Positions 1 to 8,103 of a DNA stretch of 13,696 bases are shown here, piece by piece. How positions within the stretch are numbered: position 1 is the first letter of the stretch; each line of letters starts with the position of its first letter. Source of the DNA: Acholeplasmatales bacterium. Lineage in GTDB: Bacteria > Bacillota_I > Bacilli_A > Acholeplasmatales > Anaeroplasmataceae. A program made the position numbers and the translations under genes. Where the stretch lies: NCBI GenBank assembly GCA_024690445.1, contig JAILPD010000065.1, positions 1 through 13,696 on the forward strand. Direction: 5' to 3'. A model generated the notes under the pieces. The model worked only from the letters and a program-made list of their open reading frames with translations. It made no database searches and was not told the DNA's origin.

Positions 1-1172
1 TTTGATTGAACGAAAATCATAGTTGTTGGAATAACATATGCACAGAATTGTGCATCATGACCAGCACCTGAATGAATATACTGATGAGATACACCAGTTT
101 CTTCTGCAGCTGCTTTAACATATGATACTAATTTCTTATCCCAGTAAACTGTATCACGATTCCATGCCTTCACCACTTCACACTTACAACCGTTCCATGT
201 CTTATCAGCACAGCTCTTAACAATAGCTAATACCTGCTCAAGTACTTCTGGCTTTTCATGTCTTGAATCAAATGAGAATTCAAAGAAATCAGGCACACAT
301 GTATGAACACATGGGTGACATACAACTTCACCAGTAGTATATACAAGTTCAGGAACACCTAATTTTTCAACTAGCTTATCAATTTCTGTATGTAAATATA
401 CTAGTGCTTCACTTGCTGCAAAGAAAGCATCCTTACGCTTTGGCATAGGGAATGTACCAGCATGTGTAGTTTGACCATAAAACTTTAATCTGTAATTGAA
501 CATACCTAATACACAGTCAACAACACCGATTTCTTTATTATTATCTTCAAGAATTGGTCCTTGCTCAATATGTGTTTCAAACATATATTGATATCTATCA
601 GGAGATAAACGGAACTTCTTATCACCCTTAAACCCTGACTTTTCAAGTGCCATACCAAATGTTTGAGATGGATCAAGAATTGACTTTGAATTCATCATAT
701 CCTCATATTTGAATTTTTGTCTTATATCCTCTGGTAAATAGTCATAGCATACAATACCAGAGCACATCATTGCAGGCGGATATAATGAGCCCTCCTCATT
801 TGTCCATATCATAGCTGTTAACGGATGCTTATGAGGAATATTTTCAGCAACAACTGTCTCTAATACCTCCATTGCAGACATAACACCTAAAATACCATCA
901 TAGTTACCACCATTTTTTACTGAATCACAATGAGAACCCATAACTATTCTCTTTGCTGTAGGATCTGAACCCTCTATTGTTGCATAAAGATTGGCAACGT
1001 CATCACATTCAATCTTTGCACCAATTGCAGTCATTCTTTTAATAAATTCATTTCTAGCCATAATAGCCTCAGGTGATAATGAATATCTAGTGATTCCTCC
1101 ATGTCCGGCATCACCAAACTTAGAGAAAGTTTTAATTTTATCTGACATTCTTTCTAAACTACACTTATACAT
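1..1172 (-). CDS. pydC: M20-family N-carbamoyl-amino-acid amidohydrolase, probable beta-ureidopropionase (3' end cut by window edge)
   Basis: Zn-dependent amidohydrolase of the M20 carbamoylase/allantoate amidohydrolase family. From context it would hydrolyse N-carbamoyl-beta-alanine to beta-alanine, CO2 and ammonia in the cytosol. I translated 390 codons by hand. The motifs come in family order: GSHCDS (79-84, His81), NYDGILGV (90-97, Asp92), TNEEGSLYPPAMMCSG (124-139, Glu127), HIEQGP (201-206, His201), THAGTFPM (236-243) and SGAGHDAQ (368-375, His372), giving the expected set of metal ligands. Family members run to roughly 405-415 residues, so only some 15-25 residues are missing beyond position 1. 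The start is the ATG at 1172: GGAGG (1183-1187) lies 10 bases upstream, inside the last codons of the preceding gene, which ends 5 bp away. Family and fold are secure. The choice among beta-ureidopropionase, L-carbamoylase and allantoate amidohydrolase rests on the neighbouring dihydropyrimidinase and dehydrogenase. Confidence 0.88.
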   Translation of the reverse strand, partial: MYKCSLERMSDKIKTFSKFGDAGHGGITRYSLSPEAIMARNEFIKRMTAIGAKIECDDVANLYATIEGSDPTAKRIVMGSHCDSVKNGGNYDGILGVMSAMEVLETVVAENIPHKHPLTAMIWTNEEGSLYPPAMMCSGIVCYDYLPEDIRQKFKYEDMMNSKSILDPSQTFGMALEKSGFKGDKKFRLSPDRYQYMFETHIEQGPILEDNNKEIGVVDCVLGMFNYRLKFYGQTTHAGTFPMPKRKDAFFAASEALVYLHTEIDKLVEKLGVPELVYTTGEVVCHPCVHTCVPDFFEFSFDSRHEKPEVLEQVLAIVKSCADKTWNGCKCEVVKAWNRDTVYWDKKLVSYVKAAAEETGVSHQYIHSGAGHDAQFCAYVIPTTMIFVQS

Positions 1173-1177
1173 AATAA

Positions 1178-1597
1178 CTAATCCTCCATATCATTTCTAT
1201 ATCTTTGTTCTGGTACTCTTACGCACCATTCAAGTAACTCTCTTACTTCATTTCTATCGCATGAGAACTGTAACTCTCGTACTTCTTTGTGGTCCTCAAT
1301 TGAAAGCACAAATTCCTTATCCCAGTCATATAAATGCACCCTAATATTTTCGAAATCAACATCATTTAATTTAAGTAATTCCTTCATATTATTTGTAATA
1401 TGAGCATACGCATACATTCGACCAATCCAAGGTGTCTTAAATGACAATGACTTTCTAAAAGGATCCTTAATAAAAATCTCTACTGGATATTCACTGTCGG
1501 CACGAGGCATTTCAAAATTAGTGACTGTTCTAAAATACCTAAAGGATATTAACTCTAATATATTAACTTCCTTTAAAGGTGGCTTGTTAATTGCCAT
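1178..1597 (-). CDS. Uncharacterised 139-residue operon protein
   Basis: I do not recognise this protein. It is soluble by appearance, with no signal peptide or membrane segment, and slightly acidic (about 26 Asp/Glu against 21 Lys/Arg). The pattern is mixed: short beta-like stretches (VEIFIKDP, IRVHLYDWDKEFVLSI) and a C-terminal amphipathic helix-like part (EVRELLEWCVRVPEQRYRND). It has two cysteines (113, 125) with no metal-site spacing, and several aromatic residues. It is a real gene: GGAG at 1609-1612 precedes its ATG, it starts 6 bp after the alcohol dehydrogenase stop, and its last codons contain the ribosome site of the amidohydrolase gene 5 bp downstream. Its place between the last reductive enzyme and the amidohydrolase suggests a role in beta-ureidopropionate or beta-alanine metabolism, or an accessory or regulatory role. 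That is inference from position only. Confidence 0.75.
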   Translation of the reverse strand: MAINKPPLKEVNILELISFRYFRTVTNFEMPRADSEYPVEIFIKDPFRKSLSFKTPWIGRMYAYAHITNNMKELLKLNDVDFENIRVHLYDWDKEFVLSIEDHKEVRELQFSCDRNEVRELLEWCVRVPEQRYRNDMED

Positions 1598-1603
1598 AAT
1601 ACA

Positions 1604-2710
1604 TCACGCTCCTAAAAATACATCTTCAAGTATCTTAATTAAGTCATCATTTTCAGGTACAATTAAACTATTTTGTAAGTTTTTTGCTGCCAATGCTTTG
1701 CCTACAAATATAACAATTTCTTCTTTTGTTATCTTTTCTTTTTCTCCAAATAAAGAATCTAGTTTATCTTTAAATTCACTTACACTATTCATATTCATAA
1801 ACGATAATACTTCGTTAACCTTATCAGGAATATAACCATATAAGAATTCTAAATATCTTCCAAGAAGCAATCCATTTGCCCTACCATGATCTATGTCTTT
1901 GAAATATGTTAACGAATACCCCATTGAATGAACTGCAGTTGTTCCTGTATGGGATATTACAATACCTGCTAATGTTGATGCAAATAGTAAATTATCTCTA
2001 TCCACTAATAATAAATCATTTTCTTCAATTTTCTTAAATAAAGATGAAATAATTCTTATTGCTTTTTCTGAATATATTGCAGTCATTTCATTAGCTTTTT
2101 TATTTAAAAAGCCTTCTATTGCATGACTCAATGCATCAATTGCAGTATTTATTGTTGTATTTTTTCCTAGGCTACACATATACTTTCCGTCAAGGAATGC
2201 ATAATCTGGAAACATAATTGGTGATGATAATGTTGTCTTTGTTTCTAATTCATCATTAGTAAGAATTGAGTACTGAGTAACCTCACTACCTGTTCCAGCA
2301 GTTGTTGGAATAAATACCATTGGCAATATTTCATCTGTATACTTTCCAGAAAATAAGCTTTCTCTAGAAATATCCTGTGCTGCAAGTAACGCTATTGCCT
2401 TTGCTGCATCCATTGGTGAACCACCGCCAATAGCAACAACAAAATCATCTCCATGTTCCTTGGCGAACTTTGCTCCGTCGTAAACAATATCAATAGTTGG
2501 ATTAGACATAATATTGTTAAAAATATCATAACCAACTCCAGCTAGCTTTAACGCTGATAACACATCAGCAAGAGATCCATTTGATTCAGCTGAATGTTTA
2601 CCAGTTACAATTATTGCTTTCTTTCCAAGAGAACTAAATATTTTATAATTACTTATAATTACATCTCTGCCACTAATAATTTTAGTAGGCATATTGAAAG
2701 CAAATTTCAT
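1604..2710 (-). CDS. Iron-type (group III) alcohol dehydrogenase, probable malonic semialdehyde reductase
   Basis: 368 residues, normal for group III alcohol dehydrogenases. The nucleotide-binding motif GGGSPMDAAK is at 95-104, TTAGTGSEVT at 136-145, and the metal ligands are Asp192 and His196 (IDALSHAIEG), His261 and His275 (DHGRANG). The additional His found in some members after the third ligand (HxMxH) is Tyr265 here, as in other members, so it is not a defect. It stands 14 bp after a beta-alanine-type aminotransferase in a pyrimidine catabolism operon. The likely reaction is NAD(P)H-dependent reduction of malonic semialdehyde to 3-hydroxypropionate (methylmalonate semialdehyde to 3-hydroxyisobutyrate from thymine), the role called PydE in the extended pathway. 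I do not recall for certain that characterised PydE belongs to this ADH family, so I give no symbol. Expected to be cytosolic; this step also re-oxidises cofactor. Confidence 0.85.
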   Translation of the reverse strand: MKFAFNMPTKIISGRDVIISNYKIFSSLGKKAIIVTGKHSAESNGSLADVLSALKLAGVGYDIFNNIMSNPTIDIVYDGAKFAKEHGDDFVVAIGGGSPMDAAKAIALLAAQDISRESLFSGKYTDEILPMVFIPTTAGTGSEVTQYSILTNDELETKTTLSSPIMFPDYAFLDGKYMCSLGKNTTINTAIDALSHAIEGFLNKKANEMTAIYSEKAIRIISSLFKKIEENDLLLVDRDNLLFASTLAGIVISHTGTTAVHSMGYSLTYFKDIDHGRANGLLLGRYLEFLYGYIPDKVNEVLSFMNMNSVSEFKDKLDSLFGEKEKITKEEIVIFVGKALAAKNLQNSLIVPENDDLIKILEDVFLGA

Positions 2711-2724
2711 ATTACACCATCCCT

Positions 2725-4050
2725 TTAAATTAATTTATCTACCTCAGATAAAACCTCATCTAACTTAACTAATTCTGCTAATAATTGTTCTTCAGTAATA
2801 ATTAATGGTGGGTTAACAAATAACATATTTTCATGTGAATAAGTCATAAAACCCTTCTTCTTTAACATTCCAACAATTTTACCCATTGTACCTTCTGGAT
2901 CCTTACCGAAAGGAACTAATGGTTCACCTGTTTTCTTATCCTTAACTAGCTCTAATGAAGAGAATAAACCAATATATCTTACTTCACCAACCGAAGGATG
3001 CTTACTAGAAAATTCTTCAAGCTTTTCACCTAAAACTTTACCGACCTTATTAACATTATCTAGAATCTTTGCATCATCATAATACTTAACACATGCAACA
3101 CCAGCAGCACATGCAAGAGGATGTCCTGAATAAGTAAGACCACACAATAAAGTATGATCATTGAAATATTCAGCTATTTTTTTAGATACTACTACACCAC
3201 CAAGCTGTACGTAACCACATGTTACACCCTTAGCGAATGATACAATATCTGGCTTAACACCGAAATTTTCAAATGCGAATAGTTTACCTGTTCTTCCCCA
3301 GCCAGCCATTACCTCATCACAAATCATCATAATGCCGAATTCATCACAAATTTTTCTAACTCCTGGCAAATATCCCTTTGGTGGAATAATTACACCATTA
3401 GAGCCTGTGATAGTTTCTAAAACAATAGCTGCAACCTGATCTGCACCTTCATAAATAATTTGTTCACGAAGCTTTGATAAATAATAAGCTGTAGCTTGCT
3501 CTTCAGATTCAAATTTAATAACTGGTTCACGATAAATATATGGGTCAAAGAACTTTACGAATCCAGGGATACCTGGTTCAATTGATGCTCTTCTTGGTTC
3601 ACCAGTTAATGAACCAGCTCCAAATGTAGAACCATGATATGATCTATATCTAGAAAATACCTTTGGTCTACCAGTAACAATACGAGCCATCTTAATAGCA
3701 TTTTCGTTAGCATCAGCACCACCATTAGTGAAGAACACCTTTCCCATATTATCAGGCATTCTATCAATGATCATCTTAGCTAACACTGCACGAGCCTCAA
3801 CACCATATGATGGCCCTAAATAAGCATATTTATCAAGCTGCTCAACGATAGCAGCATTAATTTCTTTATTAGCAAAACCAACATTTAAATTAACTAATTG
3901 TGACGACATATCAGTATATCTGTTTCCATCATAATCCCACATATAAATCCCTTCTGCCTTTTCAATAGCAATTGGATTTAAATTTCCTTGCTTACTCCAT
4001 GACTGTAATACATATTTCTTTTGTAATTCTCTAATCTCTTCACCATTCAT
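2725..4050 (-). CDS. pydD: Class III PLP aminotransferase, probable beta-alanine:2-oxoglutarate (taurine-type) aminotransferase
   Basis: Fold-type I, class III aminotransferase (441 residues from this start). Visible motifs: FTNGGADANENA (107-118), YRSYHGST (135-142) for PLP phosphate and ring contacts, CDEVMAGWGRTG (244-255) with Asp245 for the pyridine nitrogen, and Lys274 in SFAKGVTCGY as the Schiff-base lysine. The opening (WSKQGNLNPI, MSSQLVNLNVGF) resembles taurine/beta-alanine aminotransferases more than GABA or ornithine enzymes. Proposed reaction: beta-alanine plus 2-oxoglutarate (or pyruvate) gives malonic semialdehyde plus glutamate (or alanine), releasing the second pyrimidine nitrogen. 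An in-frame ATG at 4065 would add MEIII, but GGAG at 4060-4063 lies 9 bases before the ATG at 4050, so I chose 4050; it begins 5 bp past the pucR stop. The choice of amino acceptor is not visible in the sequence. Confidence 0.87.
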   Translation of the reverse strand: MNGEEIRELQKKYVLQSWSKQGNLNPIAIEKAEGIYMWDYDGNRYTDMSSQLVNLNVGFANKEINAAIVEQLDKYAYLGPSYGVEARAVLAKMIIDRMPDNMGKVFFTNGGADANENAIKMARIVTGRPKVFSRYRSYHGSTFGAGSLTGEPRRASIEPGIPGFVKFFDPYIYREPVIKFESEEQATAYYLSKLREQIIYEGADQVAAIVLETITGSNGVIIPPKGYLPGVRKICDEFGIMMICDEVMAGWGRTGKLFAFENFGVKPDIVSFAKGVTCGYVQLGGVVVSKKIAEYFNDHTLLCGLTYSGHPLACAAGVACVKYYDDAKILDNVNKVGKVLGEKLEEFSSKHPSVGEVRYIGLFSSLELVKDKKTGEPLVPFGKDPEGTMGKIVGMLKKKGFMTYSHENMLFVNPPLIITEEQLLAELVKLDEVLSEVDKLI

Positions 4051-4055
4051 AATTA

Positions 4056-5213
4056 TTATCTCCATTTTTTATCTATTATTTTCATTAGTTTGAATGATAT
4101 TACTAGTTCTGCAATATCCTCGTAAGTAAGATTCAAGCCAAAATTATCCTTCAAAAACTTAATTCTATTGTTAATAGTATTTCTGTGAACACCATACATT
4201 TCAGCAAGCTTATTTACGCTACCGTTTGTTGCAATGTAATCCTCTAAAACCTTTAGATAATCTGTAGAGTTTTCAATGTCATAGTCGGCTATTTTCCCTA
4301 GAACATAATTTACATAATTAATTCTTACATTATTATCAGATACCTTAAATAGTAGCTGATAAATACCACATTCGCTGTATTTAGTTATTACGTTATCCAA
4401 TATTTGTGATGTTTTAAGTGCATCATTTGATTGTGAATACAATAGTGGTAATTGATCTAATCCATTTTTAGAATTAGACACTCCAATATGATATTTAATT
4501 TTGTATTCATCAAGAATACTCATTATCTTTTCAACTAAATCATTGTAATATTTCTTCTCATTATCAATTGAAATAACAATTAAATTATCTGCCTCTGAAA
4601 ATACTGATACTTCACTTCGTTTAAAGCTTGATTCAATAGACTCAATTATTCCGATAATTGAAGTAACTGTATCAGATTTATCAACTTTAATATTTAATAT
4701 TCTAAATCTATCAGTAGAATTTATTCCTACTCTTTCGATTGTTGAATAATTAACACTTTCTTCTCCCAAGGAGAATATAATATTTGAAAAAGCCTTTGAT
4801 ACACTAAGCAATATTTTTTCATTTTCGATTAATATATGAGAAAGCTCATATGTAACATCTGTTAATCTCTTTTCCCATGGAATTGTAAATAGAGGTAATC
4901 CTTTTCTGTTACAAAGATCAATGACATCTTGTGGAACCTTAGTAATATATGGGCCAAGGTTCAACACCCATCCACTACATTTTCTACTTAAAAGAGTTTC
5001 AGCAAATCTTGTTAACGAAAATGTTGGCTTTGACGAAATACCAATACCGGTAGTAAATATCAATTCAGTACCATGTAGAAATGATGGAACATCATCATCT
5101 TCTACTACATGAATCCATCTACATGGTCTATTAAGGCCAAGAGTTCCTGCAATAATTTTAATATCGTATTTATGATTTGAATACGATAGCAATTCTCTAA
5201 GTGTTAATGCCAT
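4056..5213 (-). CDS. PucR-family transcriptional regulator
   Basis: Full-length PucR/CdaR-type regulator, 385 residues. The N-terminal PucR ligand-sensing domain covers about 1-125 (LRELLSY, WIHVVEDDDVPSFLHGTELIFTTGIG, PLFTIPWE). A degenerate GGDEF-like middle domain follows at about 165-290. The C-terminal helix-turn-helix of the HTH_30 type is at about 332-360 (SVNKLAEMYGVHRNTINNRI). Members govern purine, pyrimidine, proline or amino-acid catabolism, most often as activators responding to a pathway metabolite. The gene lies inside the operon, 2 bp after the dehydrogenase stop and 5 bp before the aminotransferase, so its own level should rise with the pathway. Its likely target is the promoter at 11865-11893, where I see a phased direct repeat; ligand and sites are inference. 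The ATG at 5213 has only a modest ribosome site (AGGTAG). Confidence 0.9.
   Translation of the reverse strand: MALTLRELLSYSNHKYDIKIIAGTLGLNRPCRWIHVVEDDDVPSFLHGTELIFTTGIGISSKPTFSLTRFAETLLSRKCSGWVLNLGPYITKVPQDVIDLCNRKGLPLFTIPWEKRLTDVTYELSHILIENEKILLSVSKAFSNIIFSLGEESVNYSTIERVGINSTDRFRILNIKVDKSDTVTSIIGIIESIESSFKRSEVSVFSEADNLIVISIDNEKKYYNDLVEKIMSILDEYKIKYHIGVSNSKNGLDQLPLLYSQSNDALKTSQILDNVITKYSECGIYQLLFKVSDNNVRINYVNYVLGKIADYDIENSTDYLKVLEDYIATNGSVNKLAEMYGVHRNTINNRIKFLKDNFGLNLTYEDIAELVISFKLMKIIDKKWR
4060..4063 (-). promoter_or_regulatory. Ribosome binding site deciding the aminotransferase start
   Basis: GGAG, formed from the last codons of the PucR-type gene, stands 9 bases before the ATG at 4050. 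It lies inside the longer reading that would start at 4065, so it argues for the shorter start and for translational coupling to the regulator gene. Confidence 0.6.
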
Positions 5214-5215
5214 AT

Positions 5216-6700
5216 TTATCTACCTACTTTCTTTATTCTCTTTGATTTATTTATGGCATCTACTGGACATACAAGTCTACATAAATGACAACCTACACAA
5301 TTCTTTCCAATAATTTTAGGTCCATCATCGCTAAAATCGATTGCTTGATGTCCACCATCATAGCACGATAGATAGCATCTACCACACTTGATACACTTTT
5401 CCTTATCAATAACTGGGAATTCAACAGTACTTCTATCTAAATGATCTGCAGAAACAATTTGATCTAAAGCTTTTCCTACAACCTCACTAATAGACTTATA
5501 CCCCATCTTTTTTAGATAAATTTTGGCACCAGATATCATATCCTCAATTATTCTATAACCATATTGCATAACAGCTGTTGTCACCTGGATGTTTTCACAT
5601 CCTAATGCCATAAACTCTAATGCATCCTGCCAGGTCTCGATTCCACCAATACCTGAAATAGGATAATTCTTTAATGTTTCATTCTTCTTCATATCAGTAA
5701 TAAATCTTAGTGCAATTGGTTTAACCGCTTTTCCTGAATAACCTGATATAGAAGTTTTACCAGCAACTGTTGGATAAGATTCAAATGAATATAAATCTAC
5801 TCCAGTTATGGATTTAATAGTATTAATAGCTGCTATACCATCAGCTCCAGAGCTGATAGATGCTAAAGCTGGAAGTTCCATATTACCAATATTTGGTGTC
5901 ATCTTTGCTAAAACTGGAATACTACATCCAGCCTTTGTAGCCTTAACATATCTTGATACCAAGTCAATATCTTGTCCTACATCAGAACCCATACCATTCT
6001 TTGCCATTTGTGGACAAGAGAAATTACATTCAATAATATCTACTCCTACTTCCTCTGATAACTTTGCTAAAGAAGTCCACTCTTCTTCATTTTCACCCAT
6101 AATAGAAGCCACAATGATTCTATCTGGATAATTTTCCTTTAATCTTTTTAAAATACTTAAATTTTCTTCTAAAGAATGAGTAGATGTTTGTTCAAGATTT
6201 TTAAAGCCAACAAATGGATTATCCTCTTTTTCTAATGTAGAAAATCTAGGAGAAACTTCATCTGGAATATAATATCCAAATGTTTTAAATACAATTCCAC
6301 CCCAACCCATATCTAATGCTTTTGCACACATCTCATAAGTTGAAGCAACTACAGACGATGATAGGAAAAATGGATTAATACAATGAATACCTGCAAAATC
6401 AATTCCTAAATCTACATCAGATGTATCAATTTTTTTAGCATCAAGTGATGTAATAATATCCTTAATTCTAATTTTGCCATCATAATGGATACATGCATTT
6501 TCGCAAGGTGCATTGCATGTAGCGCATATTTGGGCATCGGCCATATCATATGCACCATCTTTATTCTCAAATCTTATAGATCTAATGAATCTAGCAGGAT
6601 CAAATCCATTAGGACAAGCCTTTGTACATGCAGCATTATGACAAAGCATGCACTTAAAAGTTTCAGTTTTAATAATCTTATCCTTGTATTTGTTTTCCAT
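5216..6700 (-). CDS. preA: Dihydropyrimidine dehydrogenase, PreA-type, with N-terminal DPD/PreT-like Fe-S domain
   Basis: Reduces uracil/thymine to the 5,6-dihydro base, the first step of the pathway. There are 494 residues from this start. Residues 1 to about 85 form a Cys-rich domain like domain I of mammalian DPD and the front of PreT/GltD: Cys17, 20, 25, 29, then Cys59, 62, 66, 70. Residues about 95-425 are the FMN-binding dihydroorotate-dehydrogenase-like barrel, closely PreA-like (CNFSCPQ, MGSDVGQ, LAKMTPNIG, GIAAINT, SGYSGKAVKPIALRFI, SGIGGIETW). The C-terminus carries two [4Fe-4S] motifs, Cys436/439/442/446 and Cys468/471/474/478. The FAD and NAD(P)H domains that sit between domains I and IV of DPD are absent and no PreT is in view. 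The position of the catalytic Cys of mammalian DPD (xACGQ) is Val241; as I recall, E. coli PreA reads the same. The ATG at 6700 is chosen because GGGG (6710-6713) lies 9 bases upstream; ATGs at 6715 and 6709 would add 5 or 3 residues. Confidence 0.9.
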   Translation of the reverse strand: MENKYKDKIIKTETFKCMLCHNAACTKACPNGFDPARFIRSIRFENKDGAYDMADAQICATCNAPCENACIHYDGKIRIKDIITSLDAKKIDTSDVDLGIDFAGIHCINPFFLSSSVVASTYEMCAKALDMGWGGIVFKTFGYYIPDEVSPRFSTLEKEDNPFVGFKNLEQTSTHSLEENLSILKRLKENYPDRIIVASIMGENEEEWTSLAKLSEEVGVDIIECNFSCPQMAKNGMGSDVGQDIDLVSRYVKATKAGCSIPVLAKMTPNIGNMELPALASISSGADGIAAINTIKSITGVDLYSFESYPTVAGKTSISGYSGKAVKPIALRFITDMKKNETLKNYPISGIGGIETWQDALEFMALGCENIQVTTAVMQYGYRIIEDMISGAKIYLKKMGYKSISEVVGKALDQIVSADHLDRSTVEFPVIDKEKCIKCGRCYLSCYDGGHQAIDFSDDGPKIIGKNCVGCHLCRLVCPVDAINKSKRIKKVGR

Positions 6701-6709
6701 ATCTATCAT

Positions 6710-6713
6710 CCCC
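6710..6713 (-). promoter_or_regulatory. Ribosome binding site deciding the dehydrogenase start
   Basis: GGGG followed by nine bases and then ATG at 6700. The upstream in-frame ATG at 6715 is preceded only by an A-rich stretch lacking a clear Shine-Dalgarno, so the shorter start is preferred. The evidence is moderate, because GGGG is a weaker match than GGAGG. Confidence 0.45.
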
Positions 6714-6722
6714 ATTTATTTC

Positions 6723-8078
6723 TTATTTTAAAGAACGTTTAACCATCTTTCCCCAGCCTCTTTCACCTTTAAATTCGCCATTTTCATATACTAAACGGCC
6801 TCTAGAAAAAGTCATAACTGGATATCCCTTAAGCTTCTTGCCTTCCCAAATTGTATGATCACAATCTGAGTGCATCTTTTCATTTGTAATCGTAAAATCT
6901 AATTTAGGATCATATATTACGATATCAGCATCATAACCTGGCTTTAAGAAACCTTTTTTCTTACAACCAGAAAGCTTTGCTGGATTTTCGCTACAAAGCT
7001 TTACAACAGTTTCAATTGTTGTCTTTCCCTTATTAGCTTCACTAAGCATATAAGGATACATATTTTCAACACCAGCACAACCATTAGGAATCTTTGTAAA
7101 ATCATCCTTACCCCAATCCTTTTCAGTCTTTTGGAAAGGACAATGATCAGTTGCCACTGTATCTACAACACCCATGTTGATTGCTCTCCATAAGGCATCC
7201 TTAGATTCCTTACCCTTCATTGGAGGAGAGCACACAAAGTCACGTGCATCATTTCTTTTATAAACATCACTTGTAAATTCAAGATATTGAGGACAGGTTT
7301 CTGCATACACCTCAACACCTTCCTTTTTTGCACGCTCAATTGCTTCAATTCCACCCTTAGATCCGACATGAACGATATATAAAGGAGCACCTAGTGCCTT
7401 AGCAAAATTAATTGCTCTAATATCTGCCTCCTCTTCAACCCATTCAGGTCTAGACATATAATGGTACCAAGCTGATGTCTTTCCTTCTTCTAAAAATCTC
7501 TTAGTTAATACAGCAATTGCATCTCTATTTTCAGCATGAACAGATACTCTTGCACCAATCTTTTTAGAATGCTCAAGTAACCTAAATAAATCACCATCTT
7601 GTACACCAAAGTCATAAACCATAAATGCTTTAAATGTTGGAACACCAAATTTTACTGCATCGTCCATAGTAGTTAATAAACCATTTGATAAATCCTTAAT
7701 ACCAACATGGAATGCATAATCACATGCTGCATCAGGAGCGCAAATTGCATCTCTACGCTTAACTGTATCTAGAATTGATTCATTAAAATCTTGTAAAGCA
7801 AAATCGAATACCGTTGTAGTACCACCACATACTGCAGCTCTTGTTCCAGCAAAATAATCATCTGCAGAAACAGTACCACCAAATGGCATAGCTAAATGTG
7901 TATGTAAATCAATAGCTCCAGGTAATACAAGCTTTCCAGTTGCATCAACAACCTTAGTAGCTTTATCCGGAATTAGGTTCTTACCAATCTCACTAATGAC
8001 TCCATTTACAACTGAAATATCAGCCTTATATTTCCCCGATGAAGATACTAAAGTACCGTTCTTAATTAATAAATCCAT
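6723..8078 (-). CDS. hydA: Dihydropyrimidinase / D-hydantoinase
   Basis: Cyclic amidohydrolase that opens dihydrouracil or dihydrothymine to the N-carbamoyl-beta-amino acid. 451 residues, typical for the family. The binuclear metal site is complete at near-canonical positions: His59 and His61 (DLHTHLAMPFGG), carbamylated Lys150 (TFKAFMVYDFG), His181 (SVHAEN), His237 (YIVHVGS) and Asp311 (ATDHCPF). NGCAGVENMYP and the closing beta-sandwich (GYDADIVIYDP) follow. Tyr155, two residues before the glycine of the FMVYDFG stretch, fits the conserved substrate-loop tyrosine. An ATG at 8084 is only two bases from the strong AAGGAGGG (8086-8093), while the ATG at 8078 has an 8-base spacing, so I start there. 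The gene sits 64-70 bp after the binding-protein gene, beyond a hairpin, and 22 bp (7 bp from the longer start) before the dehydrogenase, matching consecutive pathway steps. Confidence 0.95.
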   Translation of the reverse strand: MDLLIKNGTLVSSSGKYKADISVVNGVISEIGKNLIPDKATKVVDATGKLVLPGAIDLHTHLAMPFGGTVSADDYFAGTRAAVCGGTTTVFDFALQDFNESILDTVKRRDAICAPDAACDYAFHVGIKDLSNGLLTTMDDAVKFGVPTFKAFMVYDFGVQDGDLFRLLEHSKKIGARVSVHAENRDAIAVLTKRFLEEGKTSAWYHYMSRPEWVEEEADIRAINFAKALGAPLYIVHVGSKGGIEAIERAKKEGVEVYAETCPQYLEFTSDVYKRNDARDFVCSPPMKGKESKDALWRAINMGVVDTVATDHCPFQKTEKDWGKDDFTKIPNGCAGVENMYPYMLSEANKGKTTIETVVKLCSENPAKLSGCKKKGFLKPGYDADIVIYDPKLDFTITNEKMHSDCDHTIWEGKKLKGYPVMTFSRGRLVYENGEFKGERGWGKMVKRSLK

Positions 8079-8085
8079 ATTCATT

Positions 8086-8093
8086 CCCTCCTT
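8086..8093 (-). promoter_or_regulatory. Strong ribosome binding site deciding the dihydropyrimidinase start
   Basis: AAGGAGGG is the best Shine-Dalgarno in the window. It leaves 8 bases to the ATG at 8078 but only one or two to the ATG at 8084. With the hairpin just upstream in the transcript, it suggests that this enzyme is translated independently of the transporter genes. Confidence 0.7.
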
Positions 8094-8103
8094 ATTAATA
8101 TTT

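Noticed and set aside
991..1344. Plus-strand open frame of 117 codons.
   Set aside because: It lies opposite the amidohydrolase and the 139-residue gene, which have family motifs or good ribosome sites; its protein is low-complexity hydrophobic and it has no neighbours in its direction.
1604..2710. Loss of a catalytic His in the iron-type ADH (HSMGY instead of HxMxH).
   Set aside because: The four metal ligands Asp192, His196, His261 and His275 are all present; Tyr at the extra position occurs in other members of the family as I know them, so this is not evidence of inactivation.
5808..6131. Plus-strand open frame of 107 codons, and similar ones at 1521-1835, 6485-6742 and 9649-9933.
   Set aside because: All lie antisense within well-supported enzymes or permeases, have no recognisable domains or suitable ribosome sites, and follow from the codon usage of the real genes.
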